This document shows, in pieces, positions 41,936-50,933 of a DNA stretch of 64,000 nucleotides (position 1 is the first letter of the stretch; the number at the start of each line of letters is the position of its first letter). Location of the stretch: assembly GCA_027067965.1 (NCBI GenBank), contig JAMOUV010000032.1, positions 233,650 to 297,649 on the forward strand, written 5' to 3'. Under the pieces are notes generated by a model. That model worked only from the letters and a program-made list of their open reading frames with translations. It had not been told where the DNA came from and did no database searches. This DNA is from Flavobacteriales bacterium. Lineage in GTDB: Bacteria; Bacteroidota; Bacteroidia; Flavobacteriales; Flavobacteriaceae. Position numbers and translations under genes: made by a program.

Positions 41936-43966
41936 ATGATACACCCTGCATTGGTTTCACCCGAAACGATAGCCGTCATCGGAGCTTCCGACAAATTACA
42001 CACCCCCGGCGGTCGTCTTTTGGACAATTTATTGAAAAGTAATTTCAAAGGAAAAATTTATCCCGTCAATCCGAAAAAAAAGGAAATTCGCGGCATGAAA
42101 GTCTATCCGTATGCAAAGGATTTGCCTCCCACCGACTTGGCCATTATTGCCATTGCCGCACCTTATGTGGAAGAAACGGTAAAAATTCTCACCGAGCAAA
42201 AAGGAACCCGGGGTTTTATCATTATTTCCGCCGGCTTTTCCGATGCCGGGCCCCAAGGAGCCGAAATGGAAAAACGCATCGTGCGACAAATCGAAAAATA
42301 CGGCGGCACGCTTTTGGGACCCAACAATATCGGACTGATTAATTCACACTATGCCGGGATATTTACCACCCCCGTTCCGCAATTGGACGAAAACGGCGTA
42401 AGCTTAATTTCCGGCTCGGGAGCCACGGCGGTTTTCATCATGGAAGCGGCCATGCAACGCGGAATGCGGTTTCGCAGTGTGTGGACCGTCGGCAATTCCG
42501 CTCAAATCGGTATTGAAGAAGTATTGGAATATATCGATACGGAAGAAAATGCCAAGCCCGGCGTCATCATGTTGTATATGGAACAAATTCGCAAGCCGGA
42601 AAAATTATTAAAACATGCCCGTTCATTGCACCGGAAAGGATTTCGTCTTACCGCCATTAAAGCCGGTTCTTCCGTTGCGGGAAGCCGGGCGGCCGCTTCG
42701 CATACGGGCGCCATGGCAAGCCCGGATGTTTTTGCCGATGCCCTGTTTAAAAAAGCGGGCATTTTACGTGCATACGGACGCTTCGACCTCATCGACCGGG
42801 CCATGGTGATGCATTACCCGCGAGCAAACGGCAAGAAGGTAGGTATAGTGACCCATGCCGGCGGGCCGGGTGTAATGCTCACCGACATATTAGAAAAAAA
42901 AGCCATGGAAGTGCCCCAAATCACCAATCCGATAAAAGAAGAATTAAAAGCACAACTTTTCCCGGGGGCATCCGTGGAAAATCCCATCGATATTTTGGCC
43001 ACCGGCACGGCCGAACAATTGGATCTCGTATTGGAATATACCGACAGGTATTTCGATGAAATTGATATGAGAGCCGTTATTTTCGGCAGTCCGGGCCTGT
43101 TTCCCGTTTATGATGCCTACGAGGTGATTTTAAAACACATGAAAACCGGCCAAAAACCCCTCTACCCCATTCTGCCGTCGGTGATTAATGTCAAAAATGA
43201 AATCGAATTTTTCATCGAAAAAGGCGGCCGGGTATTCTTTGACGAAGTGAATTTCGGGCGGGCACTGGCGGATGTCTATCATCAAACGCCGGTATTTCCC
43301 CTACCCGGCAGCCATAAAAACAAAAAATCCTTTTCCTTCGACACGCTAACCGGATTTTTAACACCCGAAGAAACATACAAACTTCTTTCCGCTTATGAAA
43401 TTCCGGTAGCGGAGCAAATTATTATCAATTCCAAAGCGGAAATAAACCGCATCCCGGAAAAACTTTTTCCCATCGTGATGAAAGTAACGGGACCGGTGCA
43501 TAAAACCGAAACGGGCGGCGTCCGGCTGGATATTAAAACCAAAGAAGAAGCCCGCCGAATATTCGACGAACTCATGCAAATCAAATCCGCTAAAGCCGTA
43601 TTGATTCAACCCTATATCGAAGGCGGAACGGAATTGTTTGCCGGGCTTATTTCCGATGCCAAATTCGGCCGTTTACTGATGTTCGGAAAAGGCGGAACCG
43701 AGGTGGAAATCTGGCAAGACGTGGCCCGTGTGCTCTTGCCCGCTACCGAAGAAGAATTGCTTTGGCATTTAAAAAAATTGAAAATATACAAACTCTTCGA
43801 AGGATTCAGAAATCAAGAAGTTTTGCCCCTGAAACCATGGTTGGAACTTTTGATTCGTATTCAAATGCTTATCGCGGACCATCCGCGCATCAAAGAACTC
43901 GATTTGAATCCGATTATAGCAAAAGACGGTCAATACCGGGTAGTGGACGCAAGAATCAGAATTTGA
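41936..43966 (+). CDS. ADP-forming acyl-CoA synthetase (acetate-CoA ligase, alpha-beta fusion)
   Basis: 676 aa, full length. CoA-binding domain (ETIAVIGASDK...), ligase-CoA domain with the phospho-His motif ASHTGAM (His256), and a C-terminal ATP-grasp domain (LTPEETYKLLSAYEIPVAEQ...VMKVTGPVHKTETGGVRLDI). Converts acyl-CoA + ADP + Pi to acid + ATP. With the oxoacid:ferredoxin oxidoreductase and acetate kinase nearby it fits ATP formation from 2-oxoacids. Confidence 0.9.
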   Translation: MIHPALVSPETIAVIGASDKLHTPGGRLLDNLLKSNFKGKIYPVNPKKKEIRGMKVYPYAKDLPPTDLAIIAIAAPYVEETVKILTEQKGTRGFIIISAGFSDAGPQGAEMEKRIVRQIEKYGGTLLGPNNIGLINSHYAGIFTTPVPQLDENGVSLISGSGATAVFIMEAAMQRGMRFRSVWTVGNSAQIGIEEVLEYIDTEENAKPGVIMLYMEQIRKPEKLLKHARSLHRKGFRLTAIKAGSSVAGSRAAASHTGAMASPDVFADALFKKAGILRAYGRFDLIDRAMVMHYPRANGKKVGIVTHAGGPGVMLTDILEKKAMEVPQITNPIKEELKAQLFPGASVENPIDILATGTAEQLDLVLEYTDRYFDEIDMRAVIFGSPGLFPVYDAYEVILKHMKTGQKPLYPILPSVINVKNEIEFFIEKGGRVFFDEVNFGRALADVYHQTPVFPLPGSHKNKKSFSFDTLTGFLTPEETYKLLSAYEIPVAEQIIINSKAEINRIPEKLFPIVMKVTGPVHKTETGGVRLDIKTKEEARRIFDELMQIKSAKAVLIQPYIEGGTELFAGLISDAKFGRLLMFGKGGTEVEIWQDVARVLLPATEEELLWHLKKLKIYKLFEGFRNQEVLPLKPWLELLIRIQMLIADHPRIKELDLNPIIAKDGQYRVVDARIRI

Positions 43967-43985
43967 GTACCCAAGGCACCGGTTT

Positions 43986-44648
43986 TTATTTGCGCTGAAA
44001 ATAATTTTTCTTAATCAAGTCGATGCTTTTAATGGTTTTTTCCAACCATTGCCGGTACAATTCCATTTGCTCTTCTTCGGTTAAGTGCCAATCCACATGG
44101 CTTTGCTGTAACTTTTTCCTCGATTCGTATAAAATCAAAGCGGCAGCCACACTTATATTAAAACTTTCGGTCAATCCGTACATGGGAATTTTCAAAAATT
44201 CGTCCGCCTGATTCAATACTTCCTCCGAAAGCCCGTCCTTTTCCACTCCGAAAAAGAAAGCGGCCTTGTCGGTGATATCAAAATCCGGTAACAAAACCGA
44301 CGAGTGATGCGGCGTGGTGGCTATAATCCGATAACCTTTTTCCTTAAGAGAAGTTATGGCTTCCTTCGTGTGACCGTATTCGTAAAAACTCAACCACTTT
44401 TCCGCCCCTTTGGCAATGCCGTGCGAAATACCCGCATTATAATTCTTTCGAATAATGTGCATATCCTGCACCCCGAAAATATCGCATGAACGCACTACCG
44501 CACTGATGTTATGAATTTGATATAAATCTTCCAATACCACCGTAAAATAACGCGTGCGCAATTGTAATATTTCCTTGAAAATCTTCCTTCGTCTTTCGGT
44601 TACGAATTGTTCCAAATATTCAATATATGCCAAATCCGAATTCTTCAT
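43986..44648 (-). CDS. trmH: tRNA (guanosine-2'-O)-methyltransferase TrmH
   Basis: 220 aa SPOUT enzyme. Motif 1 LEDLYQIHNISAVVRSCDIFGVQ, motif 2 AAFFFGVEKDGLSEE, motif 3 IPMYGLTESFNISVAAALILYE, plus a C-terminal TrmH extension. Methylates G18 in the D-loop. In motif 1 the usual Asn-(V/I)-x-A-xxR is present. Confidence 0.9.
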   Translation of the reverse strand: MKNSDLAYIEYLEQFVTERRRKIFKEILQLRTRYFTVVLEDLYQIHNISAVVRSCDIFGVQDMHIIRKNYNAGISHGIAKGAEKWLSFYEYGHTKEAITSLKEKGYRIIATTPHHSSVLLPDFDITDKAAFFFGVEKDGLSEEVLNQADEFLKIPMYGLTESFNISVAAALILYESRKKLQQSHVDWHLTEEEQMELYRQWLEKTIKSIDLIKKNYFQRK

Positions 44649-44719
44649 AACGATTGATTACTAATCATTTGAGCCGGTTCATCACCGGATTATGTCAAAC
44701 ACCTCATCAATAATTTTTT

Positions 44720-45883
44720 TTAGGAAGAATGAGGGTTTAACACTTGATAGGTTTGGGCGGCAATTTCCAATTCTTCATTGGTCGGAATGACATAAATTTT
44801 TACCCGCGAATCTTCGGCATGTACAAGCCCGTCGTGTAACTGCGGATTCAAATTCTTTTCGGCATCCAAAGACAATCCCAAATAATCCAAGTCTTCGCAG
44901 GTTTTTTTTCGTATTAATGAAGAATGTTCGCCTATACCGGCGGTAAATACCAATGCATCCAAACCATTCATCAAAGCCGCATAGCCACCGATATATTTTT
45001 TTATTCTATTTACATACATGCGTATTGCCAAAAGTGCCCTTGCTTCACGTTTCTCATACAAGCGTTCCAATTCGCGCATATCGTTATAACCGGTCAAGCC
45101 ACGCAGTCCGCTTTCCTTATTTAAAATTCGCGAAATTTCATAGGCCGTCATGGCTAATTGTTGCATCCAATAAAGGAGCACCGACGGATCGATATCGCCG
45201 CTTCGCGTACCCATAATCAAACCCGAAAGCGGACCGAATCCCATGCTGTGGGCCACACTTTTTCCGTTTAGTATGGCCGTGGCACTTGCCCCGTTGCCCA
45301 AATGCAACGAAACGACTTTTACGGCCGCCCGGGATTTTTTCATGACTTGTTTGGCTATATAAGAATGACTGATTCCGTGAAAACCGTATTGCCGGATTCC
45401 GTCACGGTAGAATTTTTCGGGAATGGCGTAACGGTGTTCGAACTCGGGAATCGTTTGATGAAAAGCCGTATCGAAAACAGCCACCTGCGGAATACCCGGA
45501 AAATATTGTTCCGATGCTTCGATTCCCGCTAAGTTAGGCGGATTGTGCAAAGGAGCCAGATTGAATAACGAGCGTATTTTTTGTTTTACTTTCTCATTAA
45601 TGCGGACCGGTTCCACAAATTCGTTTCCTCCGTGCACCACGCGGTGTCCGATGGCATGAATCGGCCAAGCGGCATGTTCGTCCAAATATGATTTAAGTTT
45701 TTCCAATACCCGCGTATGCGATGGCAGGTCGCCTTCGAAGCTGCGGTCCGGAAAAATTATTCTCCCCTTATCACGCTCGCCGATGCGTTCGGCCAATCCT
45801 TTTGTCAACAGTTTTCCTTCCGGCATTTGTAATAATTGCCATTTTAACGAAGAACTGCCTGCATTTAATACCAATATGTTCAT
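44720..45883 (-). CDS. ackA: Acetate kinase
   Basis: 387 aa from the ATG giving MNILVLNAGSSSLKWQ. ASKHA-fold signatures: NAGSSSLK, HRVVHGG, VAVFDTAFHQTIPE, LHLGNGASATAI, MGTRSGDIDP and TAGIGEHS. Interconverts acetyl phosphate + ADP and acetate + ATP. No phosphotransacetylase gene is in the window. Lies directly downstream of the oxoacid:ferredoxin oxidoreductase genes on the same strand (114-bp gap). Confidence 0.95.
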   Translation of the reverse strand: MNILVLNAGSSSLKWQLLQMPEGKLLTKGLAERIGERDKGRIIFPDRSFEGDLPSHTRVLEKLKSYLDEHAAWPIHAIGHRVVHGGNEFVEPVRINEKVKQKIRSLFNLAPLHNPPNLAGIEASEQYFPGIPQVAVFDTAFHQTIPEFEHRYAIPEKFYRDGIRQYGFHGISHSYIAKQVMKKSRAAVKVVSLHLGNGASATAILNGKSVAHSMGFGPLSGLIMGTRSGDIDPSVLLYWMQQLAMTAYEISRILNKESGLRGLTGYNDMRELERLYEKREARALLAIRMYVNRIKKYIGGYAALMNGLDALVFTAGIGEHSSLIRKKTCEDLDYLGLSLDAEKNLNPQLHDGLVHAEDSRVKIYVIPTNEELEIAAQTYQVLNPHSS

Positions 45884-45997
45884 GTGAAATAATTTACCAA
45901 TCTTCAGAAAACTTTCATCGGCCGAAAAATTTATTGCCACCTGAGAAAGCTCCGGAACAATCGCTTAAATCCTAGCGTCGCGAACCATATTCATGCA

Positions 45998-47257
45998 CTA
46001 AACTTCGTGCTGTTTTTCGACAACCGACAGGAATATTTGCGACAAACGATGTGCTTTCAATATATCGGTCAATGCCTCTAAAGGAATAATTTTTTCGTTT
46101 TTCAATAAATCGACCAATCCCAAAAGGGCCTTACTTTTTGCATTTACCAGTTTGCCGTAAGGTTTGACCACCACTTCTTTTACCGGCACATCGAATTTTT
46201 CTTGCAAGGACGAGTCCAAATAGACTTTGGTATTTTCGGTTAAACGACCTTTGACTTTGTTTAATCCGTCCTCGGTCACGATAACCGCAAAATCCGGGTC
46301 GGAAAGTCCGGTATAATGAATTTCATCTTTATCCAAAATCACTTCCGATACGGAAAATCCGGTTCCTACGGTGATGGGATATTCGCCTTTCATGGTGGTA
46401 TTCAATCCGGCTTTAATACCGGCGGTAGCCAAAAATTTACCCACCGATTGGGCGCCTCCACCGGCCGACCCTGCAATAATCACGCCGGTACGTTTCTTCA
46501 AGTATGAAGGGTAATCGGTTGTCAATTTATCTTTTTCGGCATCGAATAAGGGGCGCACTTCTCGCGGACGAATCCGGGTGGGTTTGCGGTCGTTTTCGTA
46601 TTCTTCCTCCGGCTCGAGCACTTCGAGAAATTCGGGTAATTTTTTGAAGGCATAAGAAGTACACAAACTGGCAATTTCTACCACGGAAAATCCTTCCGTT
46701 TCAACGGCCTTTTTCAAGTAAGTTCCGATTTGCTTGGGCGAATTTACGCGTGCCGCATAACGTGCTCCCGAGGCATGAGCCAATTTGACAATATCGAAGG
46801 GCGGAACATCCTTTTCAAAATCGATGATTTCCTTGTATTTTTTGGTGGACAATCCACTGATTTGCCCGCCGGTCATACCGTAAACCAAGTTGTTGAGCAA
46901 TATCAAGGTCATGTCCACATTACGGCGTGCCGCCTCCAAAATATGTTGCAACCCGATGGTGGCGCCTCCGTCACCGATAAAGGTGATGACCTTCTTGCCC
47001 GGATTGTCTTGCAAGCCCATGGCCACGCCTAATCCTAATGCCGGCGAACGACCGTGCAGTCCGTGAATGGTATGGGTGGCAAATAACGGATCGATTAATC
47101 CGCTACAACCGATATCACTTACAATAACCAAATCTTCGGGCTTGAAACCCGCATTTTGCAATACTTTGGACAATTGGCGTATGGCGACTCCGTGTCCGCA
47201 TCCGGGACAAAACGGAAATTTTTTATCCGTTAATATTTTTTCTTTCGTATTCAACAT
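45998..47257 (-). CDS. korB: 2-oxoacid:ferredoxin oxidoreductase, beta-gamma fusion subunit
   Basis: 419 aa. Residues 1-about 245: TPP-binding beta subunit (FCPGCGHGVAIRQL, DIGCSGL, THTIHGLHGRSPALGLGVAMG, GDGGATIGLQH, NNLVYGMTGGQISGLST). Residues about 260-400: gamma domain (IIAGSAGGGAQSVGKFLATAGIKAGLNTTMKGEYP). No separate delta ferredoxin gene nearby. Decarboxylates a 2-oxoacid to acyl-CoA while reducing ferredoxin; 2-oxoglutarate, pyruvate and branched-chain oxoacids are all possible. Confidence 0.9.
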   Translation of the reverse strand: MLNTKEKILTDKKFPFCPGCGHGVAIRQLSKVLQNAGFKPEDLVIVSDIGCSGLIDPLFATHTIHGLHGRSPALGLGVAMGLQDNPGKKVITFIGDGGATIGLQHILEAARRNVDMTLILLNNLVYGMTGGQISGLSTKKYKEIIDFEKDVPPFDIVKLAHASGARYAARVNSPKQIGTYLKKAVETEGFSVVEIASLCTSYAFKKLPEFLEVLEPEEEYENDRKPTRIRPREVRPLFDAEKDKLTTDYPSYLKKRTGVIIAGSAGGGAQSVGKFLATAGIKAGLNTTMKGEYPITVGTGFSVSEVILDKDEIHYTGLSDPDFAVIVTEDGLNKVKGRLTENTKVYLDSSLQEKFDVPVKEVVVKPYGKLVNAKSKALLGLVDLLKNEKIIPLEALTDILKAHRLSQIFLSVVEKQHEV

Positions 47258-47267
47258 GATTAAAAAT

Positions 47268-48383
47268 TTATGACATGAGCGTTTTTATAATTTCGTCGGG
47301 AGTTATCATCGTGCCGATTTTATTTATCGACCGGATATGGGAAGGGGCTTTTTCGCCGAACAATATTTCTTTGTATTGCCCGGTTAAATTCTCTTCGACA
47401 ATATATACTTCGGGATATTGATCGATAATTTCATAAATCTTGTCCGAGACGGGCAAAAGTGTTTTGACAATCAGGGTGTCCACCCGCTTGCCTTGTTTAT
47501 TCAAGCGGTCCACCGCATCGCGTACCGCTTCGGCGGTGATTCCCCAAGTAACCAACAAGGTATCGGACGCTCCGTCCGACTGCCGGTTCCAGTCGAATAC
47601 CAAATAATCATCCAGATGATTTACCAGTTTTTTTCGCAATCGCATGGAATTTTCCAAGGCCTCGGGTTCCGCTTTACGGATATTACCTTCCTGATCGTGT
47701 GTGGAAGCCGTGATACGGGTCAAATATTTATCGTTGCCCAAGGGAATATAGGCGGGCGTAAGGTGTTTCTCGGGTTTGTAGGGTTTGAATTCTCCCGAAA
47801 CCTCCGTATCGGGCCGGTAAGGTGCAATAGGTTTTAGCCGGTTTAAGTCAAATGCTTTCTGGGTCATTATCATTTCCTTGGAAGTGAGGAAAAATACCGG
47901 TGTGCGATATTTCACTGCCGTTTCCATGGCTTTGGCGGCCAAATTCCAAATATCTTCAAAATCCGAAGGGCTGAAAACCGGCACGGGATATCCGCCCGAA
48001 ATAATACCTTTCAACAAACTTAAATCGCCCTGCGCGCCCGTAGTCGCCGAACCCGTACTGGGGCCGAGGCGTTGCGTAATCACAATAACCATCGGCAATT
48101 CCATGGCATAAGCCATGTTGATGCTCTCCACCATCAACGCAATACCGGGAAAAGCACTGGACGTCACGGGCACTTTTCCGGCAGCCGAAATACCGGCCAT
48201 CCATTGCAAGGTGGTAATTTCGTCCGGCGCAGCCAGAAAAACGGGCATGCGTTGCTTGGCATAGGCATACATCAAATTCGACGGGGTGATGGGATAGCCC
48301 ACAAATACTTCCGAACCGGCGCGAGCCAATGCTTCAATGGTCAGTTTGGAACCGTCAATCAGTGTTTTATGTGGTGTGTCCAA
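47268..48383 (-). CDS. korA: 2-oxoacid:ferredoxin oxidoreductase, alpha subunit
   Basis: 371 aa pyrimidine-binding subunit: LIDGSKLTIEALARAGSEVFVGYPITPSN, SSAFPGIALMVESINMAYAMELPMVIVITQRLGPSTG, and a C-terminal transketolase-C domain (LLVTWGITAEAVRDAV). The start codon appears to be TTG (TTGGACACA), 23 bases after a good -7 box; no ATG is available upstream in frame. Ends 10 bases before the beta-gamma subunit. Confidence 0.9.
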   Translation of the reverse strand: MDTPHKTLIDGSKLTIEALARAGSEVFVGYPITPSNLMYAYAKQRMPVFLAAPDEITTLQWMAGISAAGKVPVTSSAFPGIALMVESINMAYAMELPMVIVITQRLGPSTGSATTGAQGDLSLLKGIISGGYPVPVFSPSDFEDIWNLAAKAMETAVKYRTPVFFLTSKEMIMTQKAFDLNRLKPIAPYRPDTEVSGEFKPYKPEKHLTPAYIPLGNDKYLTRITASTHDQEGNIRKAEPEALENSMRLRKKLVNHLDDYLVFDWNRQSDGASDTLLVTWGITAEAVRDAVDRLNKQGKRVDTLIVKTLLPVSDKIYEIIDQYPEVYIVEENLTGQYKEILFGEKAPSHIRSINKIGTMITPDEIIKTLMS

Positions 48384-48406
48384 AATTTTTGTTTTTTGAA
48401 TATTTA

Positions 48407-48414
48407 CAAATGTA
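48407..48414 (-). promoter_or_regulatory. Putative -7 element (TACATTTG on minus strand) of korAB
   Basis: Perfect TAnnTTTG, 23 bases upstream of the TTG start of korA. Confidence 0.55.
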
Positions 48415-48530
48415 TAAAATTGTAATTTAATGAAGCGGGATTTTAATCAATATCAAAAAAACGAGACGGATTTATCGAAAAAATTTTTTCATGCTTGATT
48501 CCGGCGGCAAAAACAATGCGGAACTAAAAA

Positions 48531-48941
48531 TTATATGACGGTAATAATGGCCGCCATGGCGAGCAAAAGGCGGATGATGATTTGCCAATAAATCGCTCTG
48601 GCTTGGGCATCGGTCGAATCGTATTTGAAGTAGAAATAAACCAAAAAAGCAAATACCAAAAAATAAGAAACACGTCCCAAGGAGGATGAATGCATCAATA
48701 AACTCGCTGCGGCAATTATAAAGCCCGCCGCTATAAAACCATAGGACAATTTTACCAAAAACAAATTCCTGTCGGCCGGACGGTTAAAAATATCCTTGGC
48801 CTTGAAAATCAAAAAATACAAACCGAGAAGAAGCAGGATAAACGCCGGATATATGACCGCAGCTTGCATTTGCCGAAGAACAAGCAAAAGGATGATGCTT
48901 AAAATCAAACCGATGGCGTCTATCTTCCGGGATGTGAGCAT
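48531..48941 (-). CDS. Four-helix membrane protein of unknown function
   Basis: 136 aa with hydrophobic segments at about 8-25, 27-46, 66-85 and 90-106, and a last one near 118-136. Basic loop FKAKDIFNRPADRN between helices 2 and 3. No motif recognised; conserved-hypothetical small membrane protein typical of Bacteroidota. Confidence 0.55.
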   Translation of the reverse strand: MLTSRKIDAIGLILSIILLLVLRQMQAAVIYPAFILLLLGLYFLIFKAKDIFNRPADRNLFLVKLSYGFIAAGFIIAAASLLMHSSSLGRVSYFLVFAFLVYFYFKYDSTDAQARAIYWQIIIRLLLAMAAIITVI

Positions 48942-49287
48942 AACAACAGTTTATTGCAATATATTATTTTTCCATGAATTATTTGTTATTTTATTTTTGA
49001 AACCCAATCCAATTATGGCAAGATTTCGACTTGTTTTTTTAAAATTATATAGTAATTCAAAACCGATTTCGCTTTTGTCCGCCCGGCAACAAACATCAAG
49101 CAAATCATAACCGCAACACGATAAATCCAATTATAACGGTAATGAATTATACCGGCAAAATTAGACAACCAACATTTTATTATTATTGAATGTAATTGGC
49201 ATTTACTTCAAACAAACCTTGGATTCATCAAATGACATTTTCGGCATGAATCGACTCTCATTATTTTCAATAAAAATTTTATTGACT
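48942..49287. other. Intergenic region of 346 bp
   Basis: AT-rich divergent spacer before the FISUMP pair. A 31-codon frame (49014-49109) is present but has no support. No clear -7 box was found for the + strand gene. Confidence 0.5.
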
Positions 49288-50850
49288 ATGAAAAAATATT
49301 TTCTTTATCTGTTTATTTTATTCTGGGCACCATTTTCCATCGCCCAAGTAGCCATCAATACCGACGGTAGTGCACCGGACAATTCGGCTATGCTCGATAT
49401 CAAAAGTAATAACAAGGGTTTATTGATTCCGCGCATGACCGCCGCCGAAAGAGATGCCATAAGTAATCCCGCACAGGGATTGATGGTTTATATAACCGAC
49501 GATAACATGTTTTATTTCTTCAACAACAGCCAATGGACGGCTTTCGGGGGCGACCCTACGGCCGATTATTGGCTCGACAACAAATACATTCGAAACGGTA
49601 ATACGCTGATTACCATAAAAGATAACGGAAGAGTCGGAATAGGTACCGAAAATCCTTATATGATGCTTCATCTGGCTTCCGACGGACCGGGTTGGAATAA
49701 AGCCGATGCCGTATTTGAAACCGTTACCAATAATCCGGTGGACAAATCAAATATCGTCACCCGGCGGGCCCGTGGCACATTGGACAACCTGCAAGCCGTG
49801 CAAGTGGACGATATCCTGGGTGCCTACGATTCGCAAGGATATAACGGCGCCGCTTATAAATGGGGAGCCCATATGGATTTTGTGGTGGATGAACCGGTTA
49901 CCACTTCATCGAGTTATATTCCTTCAAGAATTGAATTCCGAACCACCAATTTAACCGCTCCCAATAATGCCCCCAGAATGGTAATCAAACACAATGGAAG
50001 CATCGGCGTGGGAACCGCCACCCCGCATGCCTCCGCTATATTTGAAATAAACAGCGATCACCTTGGATTTCTCCCGCCGCGGGTTGCCGATGTAAATGCA
50101 GTAAGCAATCCGGCTGCAGGTTTAATTATTTTTGATAATTCTTCCAATTGTATCCGATATTATAACGGTACGGCATGGTCCGGTTGTTTAGGAGGTGCTT
50201 CCTCTTCGGCTTTTACTTGCGGAGATAATTTCACGGATCCACGCGACGGACAAACTTACCCGACAGTGCAAATAGGCAGCCAATGCTGGATGGCAAAAAA
50301 TATGAATATCGGCACGATGATTAACGCTTCCACCGGTCAGACAAATAACAATACCCTAGAAAAATATTGTTATGATAACAATACGAATAACTGTGACACT
50401 TACGGCGGACTTTATCAATGGGACGAAGCCATGCAATATGTAACAAGCCCCGGCGCGCAAGGTATCTGTCCGAGTGGTTGGCATATCCCCACGGACGATG
50501 AATGGAAAACATTGGAAATGGCTCTTGGGATGTCATCCTCCGATGCCAATAATACCGGATGGAGAGGAACGGATGAAGGCAGCAAATTAGCAGGCAATGA
50601 ATCACTTTGGTGGGACGGAAACTTGGACCAAAATGCCAATTTCGGAACAAGCGGTTTCATGGGACTGCCTGCAGGTTTCACAGGTAATGGTTCTTTCTTC
50701 GGTCTCAAATTCTACACCTTTATTATGTCTTCAAGTGAATCAAGTGGAACGTATGTATGGCGCCGGCGCCTTGATTATAATTACACGCAAGTGATGCGGG
50801 ACAATGGCCCTAAATCGTATGGGTTCAGTGTACGCTGTGTAAAAGATTAA
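49288..50850 (+). CDS. FISUMP-domain secreted protein, tandem copy 1
   Basis: 520 aa from the ATG giving MKKYFLYLF. Signal peptide to PFSIAQ; N-terminal AQVAINTDGSAPDNSAMLDIKSNNKGLLIPRMT, a tail-fibre/adhesin-like head; middle beta region; C-terminal Fibrobacter succinogenes major paralogous domain (TIGR02145 type) with GQTYPTVQIGSQCWMAKNMN, CPSGWHIPTDDEWKTLE and YGFSVRCVKD. The first about 270 codons are almost identical to the next gene, whereas the C-terminal domain differs. Predicted cell-surface protein of unknown ligand. Confidence 0.8.
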   Translation: MKKYFLYLFILFWAPFSIAQVAINTDGSAPDNSAMLDIKSNNKGLLIPRMTAAERDAISNPAQGLMVYITDDNMFYFFNNSQWTAFGGDPTADYWLDNKYIRNGNTLITIKDNGRVGIGTENPYMMLHLASDGPGWNKADAVFETVTNNPVDKSNIVTRRARGTLDNLQAVQVDDILGAYDSQGYNGAAYKWGAHMDFVVDEPVTTSSSYIPSRIEFRTTNLTAPNNAPRMVIKHNGSIGVGTATPHASAIFEINSDHLGFLPPRVADVNAVSNPAAGLIIFDNSSNCIRYYNGTAWSGCLGGASSSAFTCGDNFTDPRDGQTYPTVQIGSQCWMAKNMNIGTMINASTGQTNNNTLEKYCYDNNTNNCDTYGGLYQWDEAMQYVTSPGAQGICPSGWHIPTDDEWKTLEMALGMSSSDANNTGWRGTDEGSKLAGNESLWWDGNLDQNANFGTSGFMGLPAGFTGNGSFFGLKFYTFIMSSSESSGTYVWRRRLDYNYTQVMRDNGPKSYGFSVRCVKD

Positions 50851-50933
50851 AAACCGGTTGATATTTTTTGAACTATAAAAATACTTCCAAGTGATTAAAA
50901 CCCCACATTTTATCATTTAAACACAAAATCACT

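Noticed and set aside
49014..49109. 31-codon ATG-TAA frame upstream of the FISUMP pair
   Set aside because: No recognisable features, no promoter and no operon context; length is well within chance.
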